DNA of 64,000 nt, from NCBI RefSeq assembly GCF_900111765.1, contig NZ_FOIB01000020.1, positions 1-64,000 on the forward strand. The letters run 5' to 3'. The position numbers and the translations under genes are program-made. Position 1 is the first letter of the stretch; each line of letters opens with the position of its first letter. Source of the stretch: Myxococcus fulvus (GTDB taxonomy: Bacteria; Myxococcota; Myxococcia; Myxococcales; Myxococcaceae). The notes under the pieces were generated by a model. That model had not been told where the DNA came from. It worked only from the letters and a program-made list of their open reading frames with translations, and did not search any database. Below are positions 25,834 to 35,038 of this stretch, in pieces.

Positions 25834-27047
25834 GCGTCACGCTCCCGCGCCCGTCGGGCACGCTCGCCGGGAATGTAGCCCGGCGTGTCATCGAGGGGCT
25901 CCAGCCCGGGGATGACCACCCGACAGACCGCGATCCGGAACTCGGGGCGTGAGAGGTCCACGGCCACCACCTGCTCCAGCCCCGCCGCCACCAATCGCTT
26001 CAGCGCCCAGTCCACGTCCGCCTCGAGCGTGTCGCCGTGGAAGGTGGGGGCTTCGTGGAAGTGACGCGTGGGCCGCTCCGTCCGGGTCCGCTCTCGCCAA
26101 CGTCGCACCCCCTCCGCGCCTCCCCCACCGCCGAAGGCCCCGTGGCGGATGTCGTCGCGCGCCCCGGAGATGAAGGTGAGGCGGCTCTGCGCGGCCTCCG
26201 TCAGCGCGCGCAACAGGGCCACCTCCCGCACAGGGTGACAGCCCATCCCGCTCATGGGCGCGATGGGGCGCGCCGGGTCGGGCTCACGCTCGTCGATGGT
26301 GCACCGGAAGCTCGGGATGCCCACGTCCGAGGTGGTCTCCCAGACCACCACCTCCACCCCGGCACGCGCATAGCGCTCCAGCAAACCCAGACAGTCCGCG
26401 TCGTCCACCGTGTCCAGGCGCAGCCGCGTGCGCAGCCGCGCCTCGTCCTCCAGCGAGCGCCACAAGGTGGCCGCGTCATGCTCCACCAGCTCGCAGATGC
26501 CGTGGCTCACCGCCTCCATGGGGTGGTTGCCGGAGGCCAGCCCCCGCGAGCCCATCAGGAACGAGCCGCTGCCCGGCGGCAGCGGTACGGTGAAGTTCAT
26601 GTGGACCAGCTCGTAGGGGAGCCACGGCCGCCCGCCGCGCACCAGGTCGAAGCCCTCCAGCCACAGGAGCGACAGGTCCGCGTGGAAGCCACTCACGGAC
26701 AGGCGGGGCAGCGCCGCCAGGTCGATGAGCGGCCGCGAGCCGGACAGCTCTCTCGCGCTGGCGAGCAGCAGCGGTGCCTGGATGCGCTCGGCGTGGAAGA
26801 GCTCCACGGACTCCATCACCCCCGACGCCTTCGCCGCGTCGATGTCCAGCCCCTTGCCCTGCGACACGGACAAGGAGCGCGCCTGGGGCCGACACACCAT
26901 CACCACCGGAATCCCGAGGGTGTCCAGCCCGGTGACGTTGGCGATGCGGGTGATGCCCATGGCGGGGAGCAGCGGCTTCAGGCGCGCCACCGTCTCCGAG
27001 GGAGGCATGAGCCGATGCGTGCCCTGCCGGAACGCCTTCGGCGTCAC
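25830..27047 (-). CDS. YcaO family peptide-backbone-modifying enzyme (TfuA-linked)
   Basis: 405 residues from a GTG that overlaps the previous stop (GTGA). The ATP-binding signature is SQGKGLDIDAAKASGVMESV (residues about 62-81, with Glu79 and further acidic residues), followed by NHPMEAVSHGICELVEHDA. YcaO enzymes phosphorylate a backbone amide to allow cyclodehydration or thioamidation. The C-terminus lacks the PxPxP tail typical of azoline-forming members, and there is no adjacent E1-like or dehydrogenase gene, so thioamidation is more likely. No obvious small precursor peptide lies nearby, so the substrate may be encoded elsewhere or be a larger protein. Confidence 0.9.
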   Translation of the reverse strand: MTPKAFRQGTHRLMPPSETVARLKPLLPAMGITRIANVTGLDTLGIPVVMVCRPQARSLSVSQGKGLDIDAAKASGVMESVELFHAERIQAPLLLASARELSGSRPLIDLAALPRLSVSGFHADLSLLWLEGFDLVRGGRPWLPYELVHMNFTVPLPPGSGSFLMGSRGLASGNHPMEAVSHGICELVEHDAATLWRSLEDEARLRTRLRLDTVDDADCLGLLERYARAGVEVVVWETTSDVGIPSFRCTIDEREPDPARPIAPMSGMGCHPVREVALLRALTEAAQSRLTFISGARDDIRHGAFGGGGGAEGVRRWRERTRTERPTRHFHEAPTFHGDTLEADVDWALKRLVAAGLEQVVAVDLSRPEFRIAVCRVVIPGLEPLDDTPGYIPGERARRARERDA

Positions 27048-28411
27048 GTGTCGCCCCGCAGGACCCGCAGGTCGAGCAGATAGCAGCTGATCAGCTCCCC
27101 CCCCACATCCGCCCCCACCGCCGCGCTGGCCCGCGCCGCGTGCGAGAAGTCCGTGAGGTTGCCGATGACCGCGCCCTTGCGGATGAAGAAGCCCGTGAGC
27201 TGCTGCTCGAGTTGCCCCTCGGAGACCCGGGCCTTGTCGATCGACTGATTGAGGTTCAACTGATTGAAGTCGTAGAAGACGTCGCGGTTCGGCCCCATCT
27301 CGGAGTGGACTCGCAGCAGCACGTCACGGAACTCGTCGCGATCGTTCCACCGGGCCACCGACGCCATGAACGTCTCGATGTTGAGGAAGAAGATTCCTGG
27401 AGACGTGACGTCGGAGCCGAAGGTGCTCAAGTACTTGACCTGGGGCGGTGCGGACGGCTGCGTGAAGAAATTCGGGCGCGTGAGGCCGGTTCCGGACATG
27501 TCCCTGGGGGCCAACTCGAAGTACTCCGTGTACTCCGTGATACGGAACACGGGCTTCGAGAAGATGACTCTCCGCGGCTGATGTGGAGCCGTGGGCTGGA
27601 TGAGCTTCATCAAGGCCGGCAGGCCGACGAGGAAGTACTTCTTCTGTGGGCCGTCGACGTTGGCACGCACGACGATGCGTGGAATCTCGAGCGTGCCCAG
27701 GGACACGGGGGTCGTGGGCCACACGCCGTCCTTCTCGAAGGCGTAGTATTGGTGGTCGGGCCCCGCAACCAGCAGCGTGTCGTAGCCAGCCGTGTCCTTC
27801 TTGAGGAGCGCGCGAAGGTTCGGCACGTCAAGCCAGTGGAACGTGTGGTTCCTGCCCTCGCTGTCCTTGAGGGTGAACGGCAGGTTCGTCTCGAGGACGC
27901 CACTGTCCACGAATTCGGAGAGGAAGGGCAGGCTCGGGGCGTTGAACCTCAACGCCTCACTCCAGGACGTGAGGGGCTTCCGTGGCCACTCGCTTCCGCC
28001 CGCGCTCAAGAAATAGACGTTCTCATCCGGCCCTCGGATGAGGAGGTGCCTCAAGTCCGTCTTGTACGAGCCGAGCTGGAGCGAGCCCTTGGGCAGGATG
28101 CAGATGGTGACATCCTTCGGAACCGGAGTCTTCTCGAGTGGCTGGGCATGGCCAGTCCACGTGAACGTGACCTTCACCACGCCGCTCTTGTTGCTCGCGA
28201 CAAACGCGTAGTCGCCCTCTCTGCGGAGATAGACCCCGGACGCCTCCATCCCGGCGTCATTCACGAAGAGGGTCTGGCGATTGATGTCCGTGACCTCAGG
28301 GAACGTCACATCCAGGAGGAGTGACTGGCCCTCCTCCACGATGAGGCTGCCCCCCACGGGGGCGTAGGGACCGTGCTGCTGTCTCACCTTGACGGTCAAC
28401 GTATCGATCAC
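27044..28411 (-). CDS. unrecognised 455-aa protein with internal repeats, in the YcaO operon
   Basis: Family not recognised. GTG start with AAGGAG 9-14 nt upstream; the kinase stop is only 12 bp away and the YcaO start overlaps the end, so all are co-translated. Residues 1-105 look like one Ig-like beta-sandwich (SLIVEEGQSLLLDVTF, GVVKVTFTW). Residues about 122-148 and 212-238 repeat one motif: LL[IV]xGPD, then YxF-like, then WPxxP[LV][ST]. The last third is mixed, with DFNQLNLNQS and a hydrophobic end ELISCYLLDLRVL. No signal peptide. A substrate-recognition or substrate role beside YcaO/TfuA is possible but unproven. Confidence 0.7.
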   Translation of the reverse strand: MIDTLTVKVRQQHGPYAPVGGSLIVEEGQSLLLDVTFPEVTDINRQTLFVNDAGMEASGVYLRREGDYAFVASNKSGVVKVTFTWTGHAQPLEKTPVPKDVTICILPKGSLQLGSYKTDLRHLLIRGPDENVYFLSAGGSEWPRKPLTSWSEALRFNAPSLPFLSEFVDSGVLETNLPFTLKDSEGRNHTFHWLDVPNLRALLKKDTAGYDTLLVAGPDHQYYAFEKDGVWPTTPVSLGTLEIPRIVVRANVDGPQKKYFLVGLPALMKLIQPTAPHQPRRVIFSKPVFRITEYTEYFELAPRDMSGTGLTRPNFFTQPSAPPQVKYLSTFGSDVTSPGIFFLNIETFMASVARWNDRDEFRDVLLRVHSEMGPNRDVFYDFNQLNLNQSIDKARVSEGQLEQQLTGFFIRKGAVIGNLTDFSHAARASAAVGADVGGELISCYLLDLRVLRGDT

Positions 28412-28423
28412 CGGAGTGCTCCT

Positions 28424-31400
28424 TCATGCGAGGCCCTCTCGCCGGGCCTGTTCGAGCGCCCGCGCCAAGGACTCACGCGAGCACTGCACCTGGAATGCCA
28501 GCACCTCCTCCAGCGCCATGGTCAGCGCGTCCGACAGGCGCTGCTGACTGGCGTCGAGCAGGTCGCGCGCGTGCTCCCGGGCCTCCTCCAGCCGCCCCGC
28601 GTCGAGCGCCAACCGCATGAGGGGCAGCCGCGCGACCCACTGGAAGGGAAAGACATACGCGGGTGGCCTCCAGGGCTCCAGGGCGGCGCGGAACAGGCGC
28701 TCGGCCCCTGTGGCATCCCCTTCCATCCACGTCACCCAGGCGAGGTTGGCGCGCGCCAGGCCGACATAGTCCTGGAGCTTGCCTGCCTCCGCCGCCGCGA
28801 GGGCCCGCTCGGAGACTCGCCGCGTCTCGACAATCCGCGAGCGCTGACGGTGGAGCAGCGCCAGGTAGCCCAGGCTCCGCGCCATCAGCAAAGCATCCCC
28901 CCGGCGCTCCGCGCTCCGGATGAGCGCCTCCAGGTGCGGCTCCGACTCGTCCAGCGCGCCGGTGAGCAACAACCCGATGGCGAGCCCTGAGCGGACGAGG
29001 CAGGTCTCCGCCTCGTCCCCGGCCTCCTCCATGCCCGCCAGCGAAGCGCGGATGTGGTCCAGCGTCGTGGCGCTGAGGCGATAGCGCTCACGGCGGACCT
29101 CCGTCTGGAACAACGCGCGGTAGAAGAAGGCGCGCTGGTGCGCCGTGCCGCGCGCCACGATGACGGGCTGCACCCGCTGGAGCAGCGCGGCGCCCTCGTC
29201 CGCCCGCGCGCGCCAGTAGTGGACGGAGACCCGCTCTATCTGCACCTGGACCCAGACCTGCCACCAGTCCGGCTCGCCCCCTTCGGTGGGGACGGGGCCC
29301 AGCGAGGCCTCCGCGGCCTCCAGCGCGCGCAGCGCCTCGTCCTGCTGGTGCTGGACCTCCCAGGCCTTGCCCACGCCCAGGTGCAGGCGGGCGCGCGTCA
29401 GGCGCAGCGCCTGCGGCACCCGCTCCAACGCCTGCGCGAAGGCGCCCCGGGCCTCCTCGTTCCGGCCGGTGAGGCCCCACAGCTCGCCCAGGCCCTCGTA
29501 CGCGAGCGCCTCCAGCTCTCGCCGCGCCGGGGCCGACGCCTCCGGTGGAAGCTGGCGCAGTTCGTCGAGCGCGGAGCGGTAGTGGCCAATGGCCTCGTTC
29601 GTCGCGTACGCCGCCCGGGCCCGCTTCGCCGCGCGCGACAGCCAGAGGCCCGCGCGGTCATGCACCTTCGCCCGGGCCCAGTGGTGTCCCAGGCCCGCCG
29701 CGTGGCGCTCGACGTCGGGCGCCCCCGCGTAGCGCGCCTCGATGACCTCCGCGGCGCGGTGGTGCAGCGCGCGAGCACCGTCCTCCGGGAGCCGCGCGTA
29801 GGCGGCCGCGCGCAGCGTGTCGTGGACGAAGCGCAGCCGGCCCCCTTCCGCGTCCTCGAGCACCTGCCGCAGGCGCAGCGCCTCCACCGTGTCCATGGCC
29901 CGCGTGTCGTCCAGCCCGGCCAGGTCCCGCAGCAGGTCCAGCTCGAACTCCCGCCCGAGCACCGCCGCGCGCTGCGCCAGCGACCGCGACTCCACGTCGA
30001 GCAGGCCCAGGCGCCGCTCCAGCAGCTCCGCCAGCGAGCGGGGAGCAGGGAGCGCCTCGTCCAGCCCGCCCGCCGCCTCGCCGCGCGACTGGAGTCGCCA
30101 GACCCCGCTCCCATCCCGGAAGAGCAGCCCTTCGTCCATCGCCGCGCGCAGGTACTCCGCGATGAAGAACGGGTTGCCGCTGGAGTGGCGCAGGAGGAAG
30201 TCCACCAGCGCCGCCGGCGGCTCGCGCAGCGCCAGCATGCCGCGCACCATCTCGCCCACGCCCGTCGCCTCCAGCCGCTGGAGGGAGAGGCTCACCGCGC
30301 CCGGGGCGCCGGCCAGCTCCCGCAGCGCGTCGCTCACCTCCTCCAGGCGCCAGGTGCCCACCACGAGCAGGCCGTGGCCCGCGAGGCGCTCGGGCCGCAG
30401 CGACTGGAGGAAGGCCAGGGACAGCTCGTCCGCCCACTGCAGGTCATCCAGGACGAGCAGCAGCGGCTGGACGCGGGCGAAGGCCAGCAGCGTGTCGCGG
30501 AGCGCGTCCAGCAAGCGGGTGCGCGCTGCGGGAACGGCCAGCGGCGGAGGCTCCGGGAGCGCCTCCAGGCCCGGGAGGTCCGCGAGGCCATGCTCGAGCG
30601 CGGCCAGCACCTTGCCGTGGCGCCCCAGCAGCCGCGCCGTCTCCTCCGCGCCCAGCTCGCGGCAGCGGTCCGCCACGGCAAGCAACAGCGGGCGGAACGG
30701 GTGCAGCGGCGCGCCGCGCGTCTCGCCCCCTCCCGCCTCCAGCGGGACACACTCCCCCGTCACCACGCCGAGCCCCCTCCAGGCCGCCTCCGCGGTCACC
30801 TCCAAGGCCAGCCGCGTCTTGCCCACCCCGCGCTCGCCCCCCAGGTAGACGCAGCCGCCCTGCCCGTCCCGGGCCCGGTCGATGGCCCGGCGCAGGACGC
30901 CCAGGGCCTCGCCGCGGCCCGAGAAGCCGGGGCGGTAGAGATACGTGGAGGCACGCGACGCGGCGGCATGCGGGGAGTCCTCCGCGCCCAGCGAAGCCAG
31001 GGCCCGGGCCACGTCCTCGGCGTAGCCCAGGCGGTCCTCGGGGCGCTTCTCCAGCAGCCGGAGCACCAGCGCGTCCAGCCCCTCGGGCAGTCCCGCGACG
31101 CGCTGGGACGGCGGCACGGGCGCGCGCTGGACGTGCTGGAACGCCAGCGTCCCGGCCCTCGAGTCCGTGAACGGGGGCTGCCCCGTGGCCACCTCGTAGA
31201 GGACACACCCGAGCGCGTAGAGGTCCGTGCGTGCGTCCACGAACTCGCCGCGCACCTGCTCGGGCGCCATGTAGGCCTCGCTGCCGACGATGGCGCCGCC
31301 GGCCTCCAGCACCTCGCGCCCCCGGGAGGCGCCCACCTGGGCCGCGAACCCGAAGTCCATCAGCACCGGCGCGCCGTCCTGACGAAGGAAGACGTTCTCC

Positions 31401-31873
31401 GGCTTGAGGTCGCGGTGGACGATGCCATGCCCATGCAGCAGGGCCAGCGGCACGCACAGCCGGCGCAGCACCGTGAGCAGCGGCCCCAAGGCAGGCGCGT
31501 CACCCGCCTCGCGCCGCGCTCGGAGCGCGTCCAGGTGGCCCCGCAGCGTCTGCCCTTGCAGCAGCTCCATGGCGTACCAGGGCCATCCGTCCTGCACACC
31601 TTGTCCGAGGATGCGCACCACGCCCGGGTGATGGAGCCGACCGAGCGCGTGAATCTCCCGGCGGAGCCCGGCCAGCAGGGACTCGGCCGCGACGCGCACC
31701 GTCTTCACCGCGACGGCCTCGCCGCTGTCGCGATGCACCGCGCGGTACACCACGCCCATCCCACCCTGGCCCAGCTTCTCCACCAGCTGGTAGGGCCCGA
31801 GCGCCCCCAGCCCCTCCCACGGCGCGAAGGGGCCACGCCCCGCGGCCTTCGTCGAACCCACCCTCGCGCTCAT
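28424..31873 (-). CDS. PknK-like Ser/Thr protein kinase with AAA-type ATPase and TPR region
   Basis: About 1149 residues from ATG 31873; upstream in-frame codons read as non-coding. Kinase domain: LGQGGMGVVYRAVHRDSG, VAVKTV, HRDLKPENVFL, DFGFAAQ, APEQV. It is followed by a STAND-type ATPase with Walker A GGERGVGKTRLAL and Walker B-like LLLVLDDLQWADE. The last half is helical TPR-like repeats. No LuxR-type DNA-binding domain is present. The architecture is that of PknK/MalT-like signalling ATPases abundant in myxobacteria. As first gene of the YcaO operon it may gate expression or activity of the modifying enzymes. Confidence 0.9.
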   Translation of the reverse strand: MSARVGSTKAAGRGPFAPWEGLGALGPYQLVEKLGQGGMGVVYRAVHRDSGEAVAVKTVRVAAESLLAGLRREIHALGRLHHPGVVRILGQGVQDGWPWYAMELLQGQTLRGHLDALRARREAGDAPALGPLLTVLRRLCVPLALLHGHGIVHRDLKPENVFLRQDGAPVLMDFGFAAQVGASRGREVLEAGGAIVGSEAYMAPEQVRGEFVDARTDLYALGCVLYEVATGQPPFTDSRAGTLAFQHVQRAPVPPSQRVAGLPEGLDALVLRLLEKRPEDRLGYAEDVARALASLGAEDSPHAAASRASTYLYRPGFSGRGEALGVLRRAIDRARDGQGGCVYLGGERGVGKTRLALEVTAEAAWRGLGVVTGECVPLEAGGGETRGAPLHPFRPLLLAVADRCRELGAEETARLLGRHGKVLAALEHGLADLPGLEALPEPPPLAVPAARTRLLDALRDTLLAFARVQPLLLVLDDLQWADELSLAFLQSLRPERLAGHGLLVVGTWRLEEVSDALRELAGAPGAVSLSLQRLEATGVGEMVRGMLALREPPAALVDFLLRHSSGNPFFIAEYLRAAMDEGLLFRDGSGVWRLQSRGEAAGGLDEALPAPRSLAELLERRLGLLDVESRSLAQRAAVLGREFELDLLRDLAGLDDTRAMDTVEALRLRQVLEDAEGGRLRFVHDTLRAAAYARLPEDGARALHHRAAEVIEARYAGAPDVERHAAGLGHHWARAKVHDRAGLWLSRAAKRARAAYATNEAIGHYRSALDELRQLPPEASAPARRELEALAYEGLGELWGLTGRNEEARGAFAQALERVPQALRLTRARLHLGVGKAWEVQHQQDEALRALEAAEASLGPVPTEGGEPDWWQVWVQVQIERVSVHYWRARADEGAALLQRVQPVIVARGTAHQRAFFYRALFQTEVRRERYRLSATTLDHIRASLAGMEEAGDEAETCLVRSGLAIGLLLTGALDESEPHLEALIRSAERRGDALLMARSLGYLALLHRQRSRIVETRRVSERALAAAEAGKLQDYVGLARANLAWVTWMEGDATGAERLFRAALEPWRPPAYVFPFQWVARLPLMRLALDAGRLEEAREHARDLLDASQQRLSDALTMALEEVLAFQVQCSRESLARALEQARREGLA

Positions 31874-32009
31874 CGCTGGCCCGTCCGGTCCGTGTGCGCC
31901 CCAAGCAACGCGAAGGCTCCCCACACGCGACCGGGGGCCTCGCAGATACCTGGAGTATTCGGGAATCCCAGATGTCACCGCAATGAGGCCCTGCTACCGT
32001 CCACCGCCG

Positions 32010-33785
32010 ATGCAGGACGGAATCCAGCGGCTGCTGCTCTCACTGTTGAAGTGCGGTGACTTCGAAGAGGCCGCGAACGCGGCGCTCCAGGCGATGCTGC
32101 GGTCCGCGGAGGAGGCGCTCGACGCCAGCCCCCACGCGCGGCGTGGCCGCATCCTGCGTGGCACGGTGCACCTGCGGCCCGGCGAGGGGTACCTGCGCCT
32201 GGCGGCGAGGGACGCACGCCCAGGAGCAGGACGCCCCGCGGAGGGCGACGAGGACGTGGAGCTCGCGCTCCTCACCTCGACCACGGCGTGGCGCTCGGTG
32301 GTGACGCACCGCTGCGCGGTGGCGCTCGACGCCAACGCGGGCACCGTGCGGCCCCTGGCCGTGAGCGCCGCCCCCGAGGCCACGCGCGACGCGGGCCCCG
32401 CCGCAGCGATGTTCCACAGCCCGGACAGTCGCCAGCGCATGCTCGGTCGCAGCGCCTCGCACGTCCTCGTCCTCCCGCTGAGGGCCCCCGGTGGCGGCAT
32501 CGACGGGCTCATCTCCCTGGAAGCGGACTGCCCGGCGGCCATGGGCACGGACTTCATCTGGGGGGAGCTGGCCCCGTCGCTCCAATGGCTGGCGGACGTG
32601 GCGGCGCCCTATCTGATGAACCTGCCGGTGCGCCCGGTGCGGACCGCGGCGCCGGACGCGTTCCTGCCGGTGGTGGGCGCGGCGATGAGCCACCTGCTCC
32701 CGGTGATGCGGGTCTTCGCGCGGCAGGACGAGACGCTCCTCATCAGCGGGCCCACCGGCGCGGGCAAGTCACGGCTCGCGCGGTGGTGCCACGAACACTC
32801 GCGGCAGCAGCAGGGCCCTTTCGAGACGCTGGACCTGATGACGGTGCCCGAGGACCTCCAGGCCGCGGAGCTGTTCGGCTGGAAGAAGGGCGCGTTCACG
32901 GGCGCGGTGCGCGACACGGTGGGCGCGGTGGCGCGCGCCGAGGGCGGGACGCTGTTCATCGACGAGATCGACAAGCTGTCGCTGAAGACGCAGGCGGCGA
33001 TGCTGCATGTCCTGGAGGAGCGGACCTACCGGGTGCTGGGCGAGGACACGCGGGAGCGGCGCGCGAACGTGCGCTTCGTCATCGGCACGAACGCGGACCT
33101 GAAGGGCGCCGTGCGCGAGGGCCGCTTCCGGGAGGACCTGTACTACCGGCTCAACGTGCTGCCCATCCGGCTGCCGGCGCTCGACGACCGCCAGGACGAG
33201 GTGGCGCCCTGGGCACGCTACATGGCCGACCGGAGGCACCGGCAGCGGGTGCCCCACGGCGGCGTCGGGCTGACGCCCGAGGCGGAGCGACGGCTGGCCT
33301 CCGCCTCGTGGCCCGGCAACCTGCGGCAGCTCGACAACATCATCCGCCGGGCCTATGCGCTCGCCCTCTCCAGGCAGGGCGAGGACGCGCGCGAGGTGCG
33401 CATCGAGGAGGAGCACGTGGTCCAGGCGCTGGCCTACGACGGAGCCCCCGGCGCGCGGGCGCCCGTGATGGAGCGCCTGCACGCGGCGGCCGAGGCGCTG
33501 GTGGACGCCGTGGAGCGGTGCGAGGGCCCGGTGGACCTGGACCTGACCGACGCCTTCCGCGGCTTCGTGCTGGGCGTGGCCAGCCAGCGCTTCGGCCGCG
33601 AGGAGGCCTTCAAGCGCTTCGGCCGCGAGAAGCTCGTGACCACCCGGAACCATCACCGTGCACTCCGGCGAGAGGTCGAGCGAATCGAAGCGCTGGGAAG
33701 GGCACTGGGCCTCGAGCAACCCTCGCCCTTCCAGGAGCTGCTGGCGGAAGGTGAGACGCCTTCCAAGGCCAGCCCCGCGACCTGA
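32010..33785 (+). CDS. sigma-54-dependent enhancer-binding activator
   Basis: 591 residues from ATG 32010. The first 220 residues are a GAF-like sensor (SHVLVLPLRAPGGGIDGLISL). The AAA+ core has Walker A GPTGAGKS, the sigma-54 contact loop KKGAFTGAV, Walker B GGTLFIDEID, and REDLYYRLNVLPIRLP. The C-terminal part, ending FKRFGREKLVTTRNHHRALR, is not a typical Fis helix-turn-helix but is basic enough to bind DNA. It diverges from the YcaO operon and converges with the beta-trefoil gene, which has a sigma-54 promoter match. It is a good candidate for control of the locus. Confidence 0.9.
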   Translation: MQDGIQRLLLSLLKCGDFEEAANAALQAMLRSAEEALDASPHARRGRILRGTVHLRPGEGYLRLAARDARPGAGRPAEGDEDVELALLTSTTAWRSVVTHRCAVALDANAGTVRPLAVSAAPEATRDAGPAAAMFHSPDSRQRMLGRSASHVLVLPLRAPGGGIDGLISLEADCPAAMGTDFIWGELAPSLQWLADVAAPYLMNLPVRPVRTAAPDAFLPVVGAAMSHLLPVMRVFARQDETLLISGPTGAGKSRLARWCHEHSRQQQGPFETLDLMTVPEDLQAAELFGWKKGAFTGAVRDTVGAVARAEGGTLFIDEIDKLSLKTQAAMLHVLEERTYRVLGEDTRERRANVRFVIGTNADLKGAVREGRFREDLYYRLNVLPIRLPALDDRQDEVAPWARYMADRRHRQRVPHGGVGLTPEAERRLASASWPGNLRQLDNIIRRAYALALSRQGEDAREVRIEEEHVVQALAYDGAPGARAPVMERLHAAAEALVDAVERCEGPVDLDLTDAFRGFVLGVASQRFGREEAFKRFGREKLVTTRNHHRALRREVERIEALGRALGLEQPSPFQELLAEGETPSKASPAT

Positions 33786-33806
33786 GCGCGGATGGCCGAT
33801 CCGCGC
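33786..33806. terminator. 8-bp perfect hairpin after the EBP gene
   Basis: GCGCGGAT at 33786-33793 pairs exactly with 33799-33806, directly after the TGA at 33783-33785. It lies between convergent genes, followed by a short GTCTTTC. Confidence 0.55.
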
Positions 33807-33850
33807 CCGCGTCTTTCACGGCCGCGCCTCCCCACCCGGGAGGCGCTCGA

Positions 33851-34987
33851 CTACTTCACCACGCGCTCCAGCGTGAACGTCTCCCACTCCCGGATCTTGG
33901 TGGCGGTGGTGTGGATGGGCGTCTTGTTCTCCTTGTCCTGCTTGCCCCACCCGCCCCCGTTGAGCGCGGACAGGTAGTACCCGTCGGAGGTGCAGATGGC
34001 GTAGGTGCCGTCGCCCTGCTCGACGAAGCTCAGCTTCTCCCACGGCCCCACCACGCTGGCGGTGGTCGTCAGCGGGTTGTTGGTATCGCTCGGGTTGCCC
34101 ATGCCTCCGCCCATCACCGCGGTGACGTATCTTCCGTCGGCGGTCCGCAGCGCGAACGTCCGGGCCTCCGCGTTGATGGGGACCAGGTGGAACTTCTCCC
34201 ACGGGCCGATGGCGCGGCTCGTCGTCTGGATGGCGACGTTGCCCCCGAGCCCGCCGTTGTTCACCACCGTCAGGAACTTCCCGCTGAGGGTCCTGAGGGC
34301 GGCGACCGGCTCGAAGGGGAAGGGATTGGTTCCAGCCTCCGGCGCGGGGTGCGGCGGCGGCGTCCGCGCCGGGAGGTCGCACGCCTGGACCGCCGCCAGC
34401 GAGTCGGACACCAGGGAGACGAAGGTGACCAGCAGGAGCACGACCTCCGCCGCGAACGCCAGGCCATTGGTGGCCAGCACCGCGATGATGGTGGCGGTGG
34501 ACGTGATGCCGTAGAGAATCATGTCCCACCACGACAGGCCCCCGAAGAACGCGGAGAGGACGGCGCCCAGGGCCTCCGCATCGTAGAGGGTGCTCATGAG
34601 GGTGTAGACGCCCCAGGCCATGTCCGCCTTGGAGGCCTGCGGCGACGCCATCTCGGCGATGGTCACCTCCAGCTTGGACATCACCGGCTTGACGGCCTTG
34701 GCCACGGCATCGATGGTCTGCGGCTTGACCGTCGCGCGCAGGCCGACGGCGCCAATGGCCAGGCAGACAGCGTCGAAGACGACGTAGCCGATACGCATCT
34801 GGCAGTCATCGAGCGCCGAGACCGACAAGGCCGCCGCGGCCGGCGGCTGGAGCTGGAGCGAAGTCCAGTCGACCTGCTTGCCTCGCGTGTTCTCCAGCAC
34901 CTCCTCCAACGTGAGGGCTTGGATGCGAGGATCGTCGCGGAACAGGCGCTTGAAATCGTCGAGATGTTTCTGGGTGATGTTCATCAT
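33851..34987 (-). CDS. protein with hydrophobic segments and a C-terminal fascin-like beta-trefoil
   Basis: 378 residues. The N-terminus is soluble (LDDFKRLFRDDPRIQALTLE). Residues about 60-205 hold several hydrophobic stretches (MRIGYVVFDAVCLAIGAVGL, GAVLSAFFGGLSWWDMILYG, AAEVVLLLVTFVSLV), so this may be a membrane-inserting domain. Residues about 228-378 are three copies of a beta-trefoil unit (ALRTLSGKFLTVVNNGG, ALRTADGRYVTAVMGGG, AICTSDGYYLSALNGGG), each ending in a PWEK or EWET-type turn, as in fascin. This could bind glycans or actin-like partners. A sigma-54 promoter match lies upstream. Role unknown; a pore-forming or surface-binding effector is one possibility. Confidence 0.7.
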   Translation of the reverse strand: MMNITQKHLDDFKRLFRDDPRIQALTLEEVLENTRGKQVDWTSLQLQPPAAAALSVSALDDCQMRIGYVVFDAVCLAIGAVGLRATVKPQTIDAVAKAVKPVMSKLEVTIAEMASPQASKADMAWGVYTLMSTLYDAEALGAVLSAFFGGLSWWDMILYGITSTATIIAVLATNGLAFAAEVVLLLVTFVSLVSDSLAAVQACDLPARTPPPHPAPEAGTNPFPFEPVAALRTLSGKFLTVVNNGGLGGNVAIQTTSRAIGPWEKFHLVPINAEARTFALRTADGRYVTAVMGGGMGNPSDTNNPLTTTASVVGPWEKLSFVEQGDGTYAICTSDGYYLSALNGGGWGKQDKENKTPIHTTATKIREWETFTLERVVK

Positions 34988-35038
34988 GGCCTCGGATTGA
35001 TGGGATTGCTCGGCGAGTGGCGCCGCGCGAAGACAGGC

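Noticed and set aside
31874..32009. Search for a sigma-54 promoter in the kinase/EBP divergent region
   Set aside because: TGG- and TTGC-like words occur but not at the required spacing.
29054..32059. Thousand-codon plus-strand frame antisense to the PknK-like kinase
   Set aside because: Composition is Arg/Gln/Leu-rich without motifs, whereas the minus strand has all kinase and ATPase motifs.
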